This document shows, in pieces, positions 42,774 to 54,420 of a stretch of DNA of 64,000 bases. The stretch is from assembly GCA_017591395.1 (NCBI GenBank), contig WEDG01005554.1:54911-118910 (forward strand), written 5' to 3'. How positions within the stretch are numbered: position 1 is the stretch's first letter; each line of letters opens with the position of its first letter. The position numbers and the translations under genes are program-made. The stretch comes from Schistocephalus solidus. Taxonomy: Eukaryota > Platyhelminthes > Cestoda > Diphyllobothriidea > Diphyllobothriidae. Under the pieces are notes generated by a model, which did not search any database, was not told the origin of the DNA, and saw nothing but the letters and a program-made list of their open reading frames with translations.

Positions 42774-43299
42774 AAAATCTATTTCTTGCACACCTGTTAA
42801 AAAGCTCATGTCCGTAAAAAACCAACCGCAAAACAAAATTCTTATGCATGTATAGACCTGAGTGGCAAACGGGCTCTCGATTGAATCGAAAAAATAATGT
42901 TTTCATAAACGGCGTTCCTGAGTCCGCGTCAGTAATTCCGTAGGAGCGAGTAAGACATGACTTGGAACTCCTTCAATTGTATGCAAAAACGTTGCTAACG
43001 GGCGCTGAGTCCATTCACATTCTCAAGGCATATAGAATAGGGAAGGCTCTGTCAACACCCGATTCAGATCCTCGACCAAGACCTCATTAAATCATCTTGG
43101 AAAACGAAGCACAGGCACATTCTAAAGTTTTTTTCAACCGGAACATGAGCTGAAAGAGCGAATGAAAATGCGTCAGCTTATAATAGAATTGAAAACACGA
43201 AAAAATAATGGCGAAGCAAATCTCAAAATAAGGGACGGACAAGTGAAAAGTGAAAAGAGCATTCCTTTGGCCAAAGGCAGTAACTCTGACAGCCTTACT

Positions 43300-44158
43300 G
43301 TCCCGTTTCAGAAAACCGAAAAACGTGCCAACTTAAAATAAGTAACCTCAATGCCAGATCTCTGCTTAATAAGATGCCTTTGCTCCAGATTCTGGTTTTT
43401 ATCCACCGCCCCGACATTGTAATAGTTAAAGAGACATGGGCAACACCCTGTGTATCTGACTTCGAACTCTCTTTTCTAGGCTACAATTACATTCGGAATG
43501 ATCGACACGAGGGCCGTGGCGGAGGAAGCTGTATCTATGTTAGGCAACCACTTACATTTTTTCATTGGACTTTCGCCAATTTACCGCGGTAGACGAGAGC
43601 TGTTGGCTCCGAGTAGTTCTAAACGATAACTTCTCTTTACTCGTTGGTAGTGTCTATCGCCCACCCAATGCCAGCGAGGATTACGATCTTTGTCTCTCTC
43701 GCTGGCATTTCACGCTGCAGCTGACTTAAATCTGAAGTATTACAGGTGACTTCAATCTTCCTGAAGTTCACTGGTTTCCAACTTCCGGTCCTGCAAAGTT
43801 CGAAGACCTACTTGAGGTCATTAATATAGGCATGTGGGACCAGGTAGTTGATTTTCCCACCCGAGGATCAAATATATTTGATCTTATTTTTTGTAGAGGT
43901 TGTCAGCCATTGTCAGTGTCACCTTTAGATCCACTTGGGAATTCTGATCATACTATAGTTCTTTCTACACTAGAACTAGAGGCTGCTGAAACGTTTTCCA
44001 AAAAATATAGCTTTTTCCATGATTTCAGATCAACAAATATGAGGGAATGGCTAACACACCTAAAATCCCACGACTGGACTAACTTCTTTGTATGTGTGGA
44101 TGTGAATGTTTGTACTGATACTTTTAACCAAGTCCTCAGTCCACTTATTTCCTGTTTT
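43300..44158 (+). pseudogene. LINE C-outer endonuclease
   Basis: Frames 43374-43592 and 43832-44224 read VFIHRPDIVIVKETWATPCV (catalytic E intact), RHEGRGGGSCIYVRQPLTFF, then IGMWDQVVDFPTRGSNIFDL, FCRGCQPLSVSPLDPLGNSD and HTIVLS (SDH motif). The YRPPN and GDFN region between them (43640-43760) is frameshifted. The frame is truncated at 44158 by the inverted insertion of C-inner; residues after PLISCF are read-through into that insert. Confidence 0.82.
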
Positions 44159-44231
44159 AATTTTAATTTTATTTATTTATTGCCAGTTTACAGGCAAGGT
44201 CAAAAAGATATATATATACAGTAGAGGGTCA

Positions 44232-44294
44232 AGCTGACAGTGAGAAAACTCCTGATCGTGGTTGAGGTATTTTCAGGAGAAAAAAAGTGCAGCT
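44232..44294 (-). ncRNA. ENE-like hairpin, LINE C-inner (degenerate)
   Basis: The upper helix CUCCUGA/UCAGGAG (44279-44273 with 44255-44249) is perfect. One U tract is kept (U7); the opposing tract is broken to UUUUCUC. The lower helix AGCUGCAC against ACUGUCAGCU has one mismatch. C4 (55845-55911) is the cleaner family member. Confidence 0.45.
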
Positions 44295-44494
44295 TATTTA
44301 GTAATTAAAGTTCTGAACAGGGACGCGTTAACACAGGTGCCCGGTGAAGAACCTCTCCATTCAGTGTTACGGATCCGGTATTCTGCACCAGCAGGTATGT
44401 CGGCGAGCGGCTGTTCGATGTTGACTGAGAAAAAAGCCGATTGAGGACTGCAGAGCCAGCAATATTGCCCTCAGCATGAAGACCGGCACAGGAT

Positions 44495-45762
44495 TCAGAG
44501 TCCGTGAACGCCATCAGAACCGAAGAGAGCTTCAACAGAGTGAGCACCCAAAAGTTTTGGAAGGTGTCCTGAATGTAGAAAACTAGTGAAAGTTCGCGTA
44601 AACAAGGGATAGCTTTGCTGAATTTTGATACTTCTAGGTAGCTTCTTCCAGATTGCTATAGCGTTTACCGAAAAAAACTGTCGGTATCTAACTGTGCGTG
44701 CCAAAGGAAGAAATAAAAATACATCTCGATGACTGGCGCACCGAGAGTGGTCGAGGTGCCTCAGAGATGTAAGGGGGTTAAATGTACGACTGTTTAGTAG
44801 TTTAAACAGTAAAAATAGTCCCTTCTGTAACCTGCGAAGCCACAGCGGGTCAAGGCTTGTAAGCTCACAGCGCTGCTGGCAGGAAAGGTTTCGGTGTTCT
44901 GAATAAAAAAAACTTTTTGTAAAGAAGTGTTGGACTGATTCTATCTTCTTTCGTTCACTAGCGTGCAGAAGGCTAAATAGAAACGAGCAGTATTCCAGAC
45001 TTGGTCTGACATACATTTTATAGAGGCTGATTCTAACTTTGACGGTTTTAAAATTTCTGAGAATAAACCCAGTAGTTTGGCGTGCTTTCGAGACAATCAG
45101 GGCGCAGTGCTCTGACATATTCAGACTACTAGAATATGACATGCCCAGATCCTTTATAACTCCGGGCACATTTAGATCGTGACAGTCTATGTGAAGGTGG
45201 GGCTGATGGTTGTCGCCAATAACCATAACGGAGCACTTTTGCCAAGAAAGTGAGAGGCGCCAGGTGCGAAACCACTGAGCGAAGGCCTGAAGATCCTTTT
45301 TTAAGAGCTCAAGCACGATGTTGCGACCAACCGGTTTATATCGATAGGCAACTTTTAAATCGTCAGCGTACATAAAGGGCCCACCATACTGGAAAAAAAT
45401 CAAAAATATCGTTGACAAAGAGGCAAAATAAGAGCGGGCCGAGCACGCTGCCCTGAATAACTCCGCTCCTCACATGCGTGGGGTTGGAGATAACATCAGA
45501 AATTTTAACCCGTTGTGCGCGAGCATTCAAATAGGAAATTATTAAATTCAGAAGCTTGTTACCTATACCGAAGGAGTCAAGTTTCAGCAGTAGGGAATCA
45601 TGGTCAACATGATCAAAAGCCTTTGTGAAATCGAAGTAAACGGTGTAAATTGCAAAATCGCTGTCTCTAGATTGTAGCGCATGATCAAAGAAAGAGAGCT
45701 GGCAAGTATCACAATACCTTTTTTCGAGAAAACCATGCTGAGCCGCATTAAGTAGGTTATTC
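44495..45762 (-). pseudogene. LINE C-inner reverse transcriptase, palm to C-terminus
   Basis: The frame 45788-45363 has NAAQHGFLEKRYCDTCQLSF, motif A YTVYFDFTKAFDHVDHDSLL and motif B SGVIQGSVLGPLLFCLFVND. A one-step frameshift leads into the 307-residue open frame 45418-44495: motif C GGPFMYADDLKVAYRY, WRLSLSWQKCSVMVIGDN, VIKDLGMSYSSSLNMSEHCA, LEYCSFLFSLLHASERKKIE, SVNAIAIWKKLPRSIKIQQS and the C-terminus ALFGSDGVHGL. All catalytic Asp are present. One frameshift plus the G2 insert just upstream are the main lesions. Confidence 0.88.
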
Positions 45763-46684
45763 TCTCTTAGGTGACCTACAAAACTCATAAATACCTATCC
45801 TCTGGCTATGCACATGGGCTCTCAATTTAATGATTTATATATCCATTATCTAAAAGCAGTTTTTTTTATATTGTTAAAACTTTTTTAAAAAATTATGATA
45901 ACTTTACATTTTAAAATGTTTTTTTGGATAGCGTCTTTATTTTTTATGCATAATTTTTATGATTAGTAAAACAATTCGCTTTAAAACTAACTTGCAAAAA
46001 CTTATTATTTTTTATCTCTGTCTGTAAGTAGTATGTTTTTTTCCGTTTTTAACATCATTTATGCTCTATGTTATTCGAATGCGCAATGAGCCGAACCTCT
46101 AGGTTTTGATAAAGTTTTATGAAACGAATGGTACTAGCTGTTTCATACAGCTAGATCAAACATAATCAACACTATGATATATAATACAAATATGAAGACT
46201 GTATGACTGCATTGAAAGTTTCTCACCGTTGACTCTTCTTGCTCCTAATCTATTTTCACCTTTTTAGCAATCAGTCAACAAAGTCTAATTATTCGGTAGA
46301 CCCCACACCGGAATCGACTGCGCTCGCATCTGATTGGAAGTACCTATCCATTCGAATCGACCGCAGACGTTTCTACCTCTGTCAAATGAATACCCTCGAA
46401 CATCAATAACAGACTAGTCTTGACTCTAAACATTATTTCCCTGAAACATTCATCTTCATTCTGTATAGCTGTTTTAACTTCATTTTTGCTATTTCTAAAC
46501 CTTGGAAAACAGGTTTTTTTTACTTAAAACAAACTCGCCATTTCAACCCTGCTATTTAAGCAAACAAACAAACCAAAGCTTAAGTGTTTAATGAAAAGAG
46601 GAGTTTATTTTAGGTGTTTTCCTGTATTCTAAGGATTTGACGGCGCCAAGCAGTGCCAAATCAATAAACCTATTTATTTATTTT
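45763..46684 (+). mobile_element. LINE G fragment G2 (3' UTR only), inserted in C-inner RT
   Basis: It matches the G1 3' UTR (reverse of 18060-17535 and 16390-16018) from taggtgacctacaa to the TTTA tail. It lacks the TRIM, so it shows the pre-insertion site. Comparison with C-outer (50535-50550) shows that about 16 bp of target were lost, with no clear duplication. No coding sequence. Confidence 0.85.
46509..46625 (+). ncRNA. ENE-like hairpin, LINE G (G2)
   Basis: ACAGG (46509-46513) pairs with CCUGU (46621-46625), and ACUUAAAACAAACUC (46522-46536) pairs with GAGUUUAUUUUAGGU (46601-46615) with one C-A mismatch. The U tracts are U8 and GU4. It is the same fold as in G1, slightly eroded. Confidence 0.5.
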
Positions 46685-47544
46685 ATTTATTTATCTTGTC
46701 TTTGATCAAGGTCTCGAAGATCTTCGACACTGCCCGTAGTGTATTTATTGGCCTAAAGTCGTCAAATGACGTAGGTCGGCCGTGTTTAGGAATAGGCAGT
46801 ATGTGCGATTCCTTCCATAAAATATGGAAAATTTCACTTTAAAGAACAAAATTGAATATCTTATACAGAAGGGACGGAAATATATCGTTTGCATCCACCT
46901 TTAGAACGCTGACCGCTTTAGAACGCTTTAGAACGCCACCTGGTCCTGGACTGTAAGATTGACGAAAACGCCAAATGGCTACGGTCACGTCCCAGAGGGT
47001 AAAAGTTATGGTTTCGATGACGTTACCGGTCCAAACCCGGATGTTAGGAAAGGGGGCGACAAAATGTTCACTAAACGTTCTAGAAAAGAAAGTATTGAAG
47101 CTATCAGCAGTCAACTTAGCGTCAGCTATTGGGTTCCCTAATGCTACTCGAAGTACGGGGATACTGCGTTTTTCTCTGCGCTTTTACTGTGCGCGAAAAG
47201 AGCTTCGCAACATTTAACGAAGGGTTTTTGGCAAAGGTAACGTCATCGGCTTGTCGTTTTTCGTCAGAAAGCCTCTTAGCCTCTTCAAAGATTTGTTGGA
47301 TCAAGGGCAGGACGGAGGTGTCGTTTTGTAGATGAGAACGACGGGAGAGTCTACGCAGTCTACGGCAGAATGATAAAGGGAGGTAGACTTCATCCTTGAC
47401 ATTAATTATTTTCTTACGGGGAACAAAACGAGAGATGTGTGGACCTAGAACTTTGTAAAAAGTATCAGTGCATACATTCACATCCACACATACAAAGAAG
47501 TTAGTCCAGTCGTGCGAATTTAGGTGTGTTAGCAATTCCCTCAT
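46685..47544 (-). pseudogene. LINE C-inner EN-RT linker and RT N-terminus
   Basis: The frame 47544-47122 (MRELLTHLNSHDWTNFFVCV, PRKKIINVKDEVYLPLSFCR, TVKAQRKTQYPRTSS) is the linker. The frame 47114-46839 (TADSFNTFFSRTFSEHFVAP, TVAIWRFRQSYSPGPGG) is the RT start. Minus-strand sequence at 46820-46690 gives KESHILPIPKHGRPTSFDDF and RPI, the classical start of the fingers. A short tandem duplication (gaacgctttagaacgc at about 46920-46935) shifts the frame. Confidence 0.8.
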
Positions 47545-47574
47545 ATTTGCTGATCTGAAATCACGGAAAAAGCT

Positions 47575-48465
47575 TTATTTTTTGGAAAACGTTTCAGCAG
47601 CCTTTAGTTCTAGTGTAGAAAGAACTATAGTATGATCAGAATTCCCAAGTAGATCTAAAGGTGACACTGACAATAGCTGACAACGACTACAAAAAATAAG
47701 ATCAATTATGTTTGATCCTCGGGTGGGAAAATCAACTACCTGGTCCCACATGCCTATATCTATGGCCTCAAGTAGGTCTTCGAACTTTGCAGGACCGGAA
47801 GTTGGAAACCAGTGAACTTCAGGAAGATTGAAGTCACCTGCAATCAAGCAGTACTTCAGATTTAAGTTAGCTGCAGCGTGAAATGCCAGCGAGAGACAAA
47901 GATCGTAATCCTCGCTGGCATTGGGTGGGCGATAGACACTACAAACGGGTGAAGAGTAGTTATCTTTTAGAACTACTCGGAGCCAACATCTCTCCTCTAC
48001 CGCGGAAAATTGGCGATAGTCCAATAAAAAGAATGTAAGTGGTTGCCTAACATAGATACAGCTTCCTCCGCCACGGCCCTCGTGTCGATCATTCCGAATG
48101 TAAGTGTAGCCTAGAAAAGAGAGTTCGGAGTCGGATACACAGGGTGTTGCCCATGTCCCTGTAACTTTTAAAATGTCGGGGCGGTGGATGAAAACCAGAG
48201 TTTCGAGCAAATGCATCTTATTAAGCAGAGATCTGGAATTGAGGACGATTAGTTTAAGCGGGCACGTTTTTGGTTTCTGTAACGGGACAGTAAGGTTGTC
48301 AGGGTGACTGCCTTCGGTCAGAGAAATGCTCTTTACACTTGAACAATCTGTCCATCCCTTATTTTGAGATTTGCCTCGCCATTGGTCTTTCGTGTTTTCA
48401 GTTCTATTATTAGCTGTCGCATTTTCATTCGCTCTTTCAACCCATATTCCGGTTGAAAAAAACAC
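47575..48465 (-). pseudogene. LINE C-inner endonuclease (296-residue frame; catalytic Glu lost)
   Basis: One open frame holds the whole domain: LKLIVLNSRSLLNKMHLLET (N motif), ILKVTGTWATPCVSDSELSF, RGGGSCIYVRQPLTFFLLDY, CSVYRPPNASEDYDLCLSLA, KYCLIAGDFNLPEVHWFPTS, GMWDQVVDFPTRGSNIIDLI and LGNSDHTIVLSTLELKAAET. The motif that reads KETW in C-outer and TETW elsewhere is TGTW here, so the metal-binding Glu is Gly. The fold looks intact but nicking activity should be gone. Confidence 0.87.
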
Positions 48466-49540
48466 TTCAGAATGCGGACCCCGCAGGGTTGATTTTCTCT
48501 GTAGCAGGAGCTGTGCCTGCGCTTCGTTTTTCCAAGATGATTTTTAAGAGGTCTTGGTCGAGGATTTGAATCGGCTGTAGACAGAGCCTTCCCTATTCTA
48601 TATGCCTTGAGAATATGAATGGACTTGCCGTCCGTCAGCAGCGTTTTTGCATACAATTTAAGGAGTTCCAAGTCATGTTTATCTCGCTCCTTTGGAATAA
48701 TTGAAGCTGACTCCGGGACACCTTTAATGACTACATTCTGTTTTCGACTCAATCTAGGGCCCGTTTGTAACTCAGATCTTTCAGCTGAGTGAGTACTGGT
48801 AACCAGCTCACTTTGCCTGATAGGTCCAGATGAGCCGGATGTTGGGCATGCTGGAGCCAAGTCTCTGCACGACTTGTTCTTCTTAGACCTTTTCCTCTTT
48901 GGCTTTACAAACTCGCCAACCTCTTCAACATCGCATGTTGGTGCAACGTCTATCAGTGATGTAGCGATAGGCGGTAAAGCCAGATTAGTGCTGATGCTAC
49001 CCGAACTAAGTACCGGTGGAGTGGCGCAAGGACTAGATGGGGCCCCCTATCGGAAGTAGCGAAAATTCCTCTGGTTTACCGGGTCCGGCAGTCGCGATAT
49101 GTTTAAGTTGACTTTTATGTAAGCTTGAAGAAGCTATAAATGAATACGAGTTTTGCTTTGTAGTAGGTTTATTACGAACAGGAGCTTTTTTAGCAGTTGG
49201 GCAAGATAAAGATTTTTTAAGTTATCTATTTTTTGTCTTAAATTCCTTATTTCCTGCTCCATCCCTGAGAATTTCTGCTGGAGGCTGAAACACCCCACAC
49301 ATGTTTCGTCTTCGAAAGCTACATAAGTTAAGCTCACTGAACTTTTACCCCGTTTAGCGGGAGGTGAACAAATAGCAGAATAACGATTGTTAAAATTTTT
49401 TCTGCTTGTCCATTAACTTGCTTAACAAGATCCCCTGCCAATATGGCCGAGTGGGTAGAGGCGCCGATAGACGGTCCCAAGCAGCTTGGTCGTGGACCAA
49501 TTTTTTGTGACAATAAACTTATGGAACTTGAGTTTTGCAT
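48333..49540 (-). pseudogene. LINE C-inner ORF1
   Basis: The N-terminal part (49540-49134) has DETCVGCFSLQQKFSGMEQE and IRNLRQKIDNLKN, a CxxC plus coiled-coil-like segment. The C-terminal frame (48860-48333) has RKQNVVIKGVPESAS, ELLKLYAKTLLTDGKSIHIL, KAYRIGKALS, PRPRPLKNHL and LKERMKMRQLIIELKTRKTN, then GEANLKIRDGQIVQ. This is the ORF1 RNA-binding-like domain shared with LINE D2. Frame breaks lie at about 49330 and 48540 and near the middle spacer. Confidence 0.72.
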
Positions 49541-49851
49541 GTGATAATTGACACAAAATTAACAGAGAGTCAGCTGAGTTTTCAACAATAAGAATATGAA
49601 AATATAAGGACTCCACCTTTGGTTTGAGCCCCTTCCGCGATTGAGAGCAGATGCAGGGAGCACACAGCCGGCGTGAGTTTCAGAAAAGCAGCAAAGATCG
49701 AGGATCCAAGTTGCAATTTACAAACTCAGAGGAATATAAAGACAATTCTTTAATCATTTTCCAGCACCGTGTCTTCTACACTGAGGTAGAGACTAAAAAC
49801 TCCTAGGCTTGAGGTACTTGAAATTCGAAACCAATTTCAAACAACGCGCCA

Positions 49852-52000
49852 AAGAAAATAATTAATGTCAAGGATGAAGTCTACCTCCATTTATCATTCC
49901 GTTGTAGACTGCGTTTTATCTGCATAACGACACCTCCGTCGTGCCCTTGATCCAACAAATCTTTGAAGAGGGTAAGAGGCTTTCTGAAGAAAAATGACTA
50001 GTTGAAGAGGTTAACTTTGCCGAAAAGCCTTCGGAAAATTTGCAAAACTCTTTTTGCGCAGAGAAAAACTCAGTTCCCTGTGCTTTGAGACGCTTTTGGA
50101 AACCCTATAGCTGACGCTAAGTTGACTGCTGATAGCTTCAATGCTTTCTTGTCTAGAACGTTTAGTGAATATAATATCGCTTTCTTTTCTAATATCCGGG
50201 TTTGGACCCGTAACGTCCTCGAAACCATAACTTTTACCCTCCGGGACGTGACCGTAGCCATTCGCAGTTTTCGTCAATCTTACAGTCCTAAACCAGATGG
50301 CGTCCCAGTCAGCGTTCTGAAGGCGGATGAAAATGATATATTTCCGTCCCTTCTGTATAAGATATTAAATCTTGTTCTTGAAAGTGAAATTTTCCCTATT
50401 TTATGGAAGGAATCGCACAAACTGCCTGTACCCAAACACGGCCGACATTCGTCATTCGACGACTTTAGGCCAATAAATACACTACCAGCAGTCCCGAAGA
50501 TCTTAGAGACCTTAATCAAAGACAAGAGGATAAGTCAACAAACAGAGAATAAACTACTTAATGCGCCTTAGCATGGGTTTCTTGAAAAAAAGGTCTTGTG
50601 ACACCTGCCAGCTCTCTTTCTTTGATCATGTGCTTCAATCTTAAGACAGCGGTTTTTCAATTTACACCGTTTACTTCGATTTCCCGAAGGCTTTTGATCG
50701 TGTTGACCATGACTTCCTACTGCTGAAACTTGCCTCCTTCGGCATAGGTTACAAGCTTCTGAACTTTAATATTCTCTTATTTGAATGCCCGCACACAACG
50801 GGTTAAAATGTCTCACGTTATTTCCAACCCCACGCATGTGAGGAGCGGAGTTATTCAGGGCAGCGTGCTCAGCCCTGCTTCTATTTTGCCTCTTTATCAA
50901 CGATGTTCCTGATTGTTTTCATTATGGTAGGCCCTTCATGTACGCTGACGATTTAAAAGTTGCCAATCGATAAAAACCGGTCGATCGCAAAATCATGCTT
51001 GAGCTCTTAAAAAAGGATCTTCAGGCCTTCGCTCAGTGGTGTTGCACACGGCGCCTTTTCCTTTCTTGACCAAAGTGCTCCGTTATGGTTATTGGCGACA
51101 ACCATCAGCCCCACCTAAGCATAGACGGTCACGACCTAAATGTGCCCGGAGTTATAAAGGATCTTGGCATATCATATTCTAGTAGTCTTAATCTGTCAGA
51201 GCAGTGCGCCCTGATTGTCTCGAAAGCACGCCAAACTACTGGTTTTTTTCTAAGAAATTTTAAAACCGTAAACATTAGAATCAGCCTCTATAAAATGTAT
51301 GTCAGACCAAGTCTGGAATACTGCTCGTTTCTATTTAGCCTTCTGCACGCTAGTGAATGAAAGAAGATAGAATCAGTCTAGCACTTCTTTTCAAAAAGGG
51401 TTTTCTATTCAGAATACCGAAACTTGTCATACCAACAACACTGTGAGTTTACAAGTCTTGACCCGCTGTGGCTTCGCAGATTACAGAACGGACTATTTTT
51501 ATTGTTTTAACTTTTAAACAGTTGAACATTTAACCCCTTACGACTCTGAGGCAGCTTGACCACTCTCGGCGCACCAGGCATCGAGATGTATTTTTATTTT
51601 TTCCTTTGGCACGCACCGTTAGATACCAACAGTTTTTTTCGGTAAACGCTAGAGCAATCTGGAATAAGCTACCCAGAATTATCAAAATTCAGCAAAGCCA
51701 TCCCTTGTTTACACGAGCTTTCACTAGTTTTCTACATTCTAGAACACCTTCCAACACTTTTGGGTGCTGACTCTTTGAAAGCTCACTTCGGTTCTGATAG
51801 CGTTCACGGATTCTGAATCCTGTGCCAAACTTCATGCTGAGGGCAATATTGCTGGCTCTGCAGACCTAAATCGGCTTATTTCTCAGTCGTCATCGAACAG
51901 CCGCCCGCCAACACACCTGCTGGTGCAGAATACCGGGTGCATAACACTGAATTGACAACTTCTTCACAGGGCACTTGTGTCAACGCTTCCCTGTCCTGAA
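49852..52000 (+). pseudogene. LINE C-outer linker and reverse transcriptase
   Basis: The frame 50122-50571 reads TADSFNAFLSRTFSEYNIAF, VAIRSFRQSYSPKPDGVPVS, KESHKLPVPKHGRHSSFDDF and RPINTLPAVPKILETLIKDK. Later frames give the palm with YFDFPKAFDRVDHDFLL (about 50665-50715), motif B SGVIQGSVLSPASILPL (frameshifted), motif C FMYADDLKVANR (50935-50970), then 51085-51360 (VPGVIKDLGISYSSSLNLSE; LEYCSFLFSLLHASE). Many single-base indels; it is far more decayed than C-inner, as expected for the older copy. Confidence 0.82.
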
Positions 52001-52016
52001 CTTTAATTACTCAATA

Positions 52017-52079
52017 AGCTGCATTTTTGCTCATGAAAACACCTGTAAGAACGATCAGGAGTTTTCTTCACTGTCAGCT
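52017..52079 (+). ncRNA. ENE-like hairpin, LINE C-outer (degenerate)
   Basis: AGCUGCA...UUUUUG-CUCAUGA faces UCAGGAG-UUUUCUUC-ACUGUCAGCU. The upper helix keeps 6 of 7 pairs. The U tracts are interrupted. Confidence 0.4.
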
Positions 52080-52139
52080 TGACTCTCTTCTGTTTATTTT
52101 TTGACCTTGTCTGTAAACTGACAATAAATGAATAAATAA

Positions 52140-53044
52140 CAGGAAGGTAAGCAACGCCAGGCCCCTCAGCAAGTCAGAGCTAGCGGGCTATTGCTACGAA
52201 ACGCGGTGTCTCCACAGCCTTTGGGCCAACTGTTCATTGAGAGCGGTGTCCTTTACTACTGTGACAGCGAACAGAAGCCGAAGCGTGTTGTGCTACCCCT
52301 TTCAATGGTGGACGACATAGTGGAAAGGATGTATACAATCCTGGGCCTATCCGGAATTCACAAAACCGAGTGGGCCCTTCGACGACGCTATTTTTGGCCA
52401 AACAAAAAACGCAATATTCAGGATGTTATTCGGTCGTGCGAGTTCTATTTGGTTTCTGAGTCACCCAGACAATCATTAAGAGCTCCATTCGAACCTATTT
52501 ATGCAGGCTATCTTAATGAGAAGGTAGGGGTTGACCTTGTTGGGCCAATCGCACCATCTGTTAAAGGGAATAAGTTAATCGTTGTCACGGTGGATTTCTT
52601 TAACAAAATGGCAGAAGCGGTTCCCCTGCCTGATGCGTCTGCAATCACTGTGGCTGAAGCTTTATTCAATAGTTGGGTCTGCCGTTGGGGATCTCTGGAC
52701 AAAACTCACTCAAACCGAGGGTCGTCACTTGAAAATGCTGTCGTACTGGAGCTTTGCAAACTCCTAAAAATAAAGAAAAACGTACGACGGCATACCACCC
52801 TCAGGCTAATGGTCAAGTTGAAAGGACTAACCGTAACCTCATTGATCTTTTGCAGGCCTTTGTTGATATAAATTCAACACCAAACTGGGATGACGCTAAA
52901 CCAGCCTGCGTGATGGCCTACCGATCCACGTTAAATGCTACCACACGCCATACCTTATTCTTTCTCACGTGTGGTCGGGAGATGCAACTCCCTGAAGACC
53001 TTCATCTTCCGCCTTCGCATTGAATGAAAAATGTAGACAAATAT
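52140..53044 (+). pseudogene. Gypsy-1 integrase, zinc-binding and catalytic domains
   Basis: The frame 52191-52871 reads LGQLFIESGVLYYCDSEQKP, LSGIHKTEWALRRRYFWPNK (the HH part), IQDVIRSCEFYLVSES (the second Cys of the CxxC is Leu), VGVDLVGPIAPSVKGNKLIV (first catalytic Asp) and TVDFFNKMAEAVPLPDASA. The second catalytic position reads HSNRGSSLEN, where Asp is replaced by Asn. The frame then shifts to 52754-53023: TTAYHPQANGQVERTNRNLI (catalytic Glu present) and DINSTPNWDDAKPACVMAYR. It is cut by Gypsy-2 at 53044 and continues at 58630. Confidence 0.88.
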
Positions 53045-53536
53045 TGTTATATCCCGACGGGTGTGATAGAGGAGAAGGCAAAGCCGGTTTCTAGAGCAAA
53101 ACAATTTATTCTGGGCCAACAGAAAACAGCAGATCTCAAGCTTATCAACTATCATTTATTTGTTAGTTCACAGGGTTCTCGAAAATTCTGACCAATCGTG
53201 ACGGGGAGCGTTCTGGAACGTTTTGGCCTGCAACGTGGCTTGAATTGATTGGTCGCATCTCACGTTGGAAAACCCGGGCAGAAACTTATCGAATTTGGGC
53301 CGAACGCAGTGCCTGGGGGCTTGACTCGGGCTCGGTGCAGCGGCGCAATTTCTCAAATTTGGGCCACACGTGTGCCTGGGAGCTTGACGCGTACTCGGTG
53401 CAGCGGCGCATAACGATTGATTGCCTAGTTGACTAGTTACATTTTTCTCAGCTGCCTTGGTCTTTTTCGGCGTGCGAAAACACGTGCCATTTTCGCCTTG
53501 GGCCACGACTCAACTGTGGATCCCGGATCCATAACA
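53045..53536 (-). repeat. Gypsy-2 3' LTR
   Basis: On the plus strand it starts tgttatatcccgacg and ends ggatccataaca, matching 58140-58629. A purine-rich gcgggaggtg precedes it on the minus strand, suitable as a polypurine tract. Confidence 0.87.
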
Positions 53537-53922
53537 CCTCCCGCGTTTGAAAGGTGGACCTCATATCGTTTCTTCTTCGGGTCCACGATAATTTTTTGGG
53601 GTGGTTGTGTTTTTCTATGACTCTTCCGGACGGGAGGTGGTATCGGTCTTGTGTCTTCTTCAGGGGTAGGGACCTAAAAAGTATCACATATCAAATCTAG
53701 GGCTATTTGGCCATCCATGGTGAACCTCCGTCTAAGCTGGCTCGCATGTCGTTTAATTATCCCTGTTGCCGCTTCCACCTCAAAGACAACGCCTTTCAAC
53801 TTTCTGACAATGATTTCTACAAACGGTTTCTCGCCAAAGTTATAAATTCGGGCAAACACCTCTTCTCCCTCCCGAAAAAAGGCTTTTGGCTTATGGGAAA
53901 CTCGAACCTCCGGTTTTAGATG

Positions 53923-54420
53923 CTATATTCGTATATCAGGTTGTCTGTCCAGAAAACGTTCGGCTGGTGTTTCACCATCAAGCTTATTTTTTAGGGTTTT
54001 TCTGCAGGCCAGAAGGAACGTGTTGAGGTAGTCCATTTTAACTCCTGCGTTCCATATATTCCTCATAGCTCTCTTGAAGGTTTCAACAAAACTTTCTTCT
54101 CGACCGTTCGATTGGGGAGGAAATGGCGGTGACGTCACATGTCGAATTTTCCTCTTTTGGCACAACTTTTGGAACCCTGATGACGTAAACTGGGTGCCGT
54201 TATCCGTCGCAATCTCTGTGGGGATGCCCTAGCTGGAGATAAGTTCTTCCGTCTTTGTTGCTGTGACCTCAGCAGTGGCTGCCACAACATCAAAAACTTC
54301 TACCCACTTTGACCATGCGTCCACGACTACTAGAAACTTGTGGTTGAAAAAAAGTCCAGTGAAATCCATATGGACTCTAGTCCACGGTCTCATCACCTCT
54401 GGCCATGGTACGGGTGGTAC
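53923..54420 (-). pseudogene. Gypsy-2 integrase (DDE residues all present)
   Basis: The upstream part (about 54420-54170) reads RVHMDFTGLFFNHKFLVVVD, AWSKWVEVFDVVAATAEVTA, a stop before GIPTEI, and ATDNGTQFTSSGFQK. The frame 54165-53923 reads CQKRKIRHVTSPPFPPQSNG, REESFVETFKRAMRNIWNAG and KTLKNKLDGETPAERFLDRQ. The first Asp (MDFTG), second Asp (TDNGT) and Glu (EES) are intact. A C-terminal basic tail follows to about 53680. Only a stop and small shifts disable it. Confidence 0.83.

Larger units (their letters stand above)
44159..49851 (-). mobile_element. LINE C, inner copy (C-inner), near full length, split by G2
   Basis: On the minus strand: 5' UTR (49851-49550), ORF1 (49540-48333), endonuclease (48465-47575), linker and RT (47544-44495), 3' UTR (44494-44159) with a degenerate ENE-like hairpin and an ATTT-rich tail. 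A G fragment (45763-46684) sits in the RT. Without it the copy is about 4.8 kb, the most complete LINE in the window. It landed in C-outer in the opposite orientation. Confidence 0.87.
41988..52136 (+). mobile_element. LINE C, outer copy (C-outer), split by C-inner
   Basis: The plus-strand halves are 41988-44158 (5' UTR, ORF1, endonuclease) and 49852-52136 (linker, RT, 3' UTR). The first half ends, and the second starts, at the same place in the EN-RT linker, as judged from C-inner (about 47400-47440). Together they make one ~4.45-kb copy, with about 10 bp lost at the break. It interrupts Gypsy-1 between RNase H and integrase. Confidence 0.83.
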
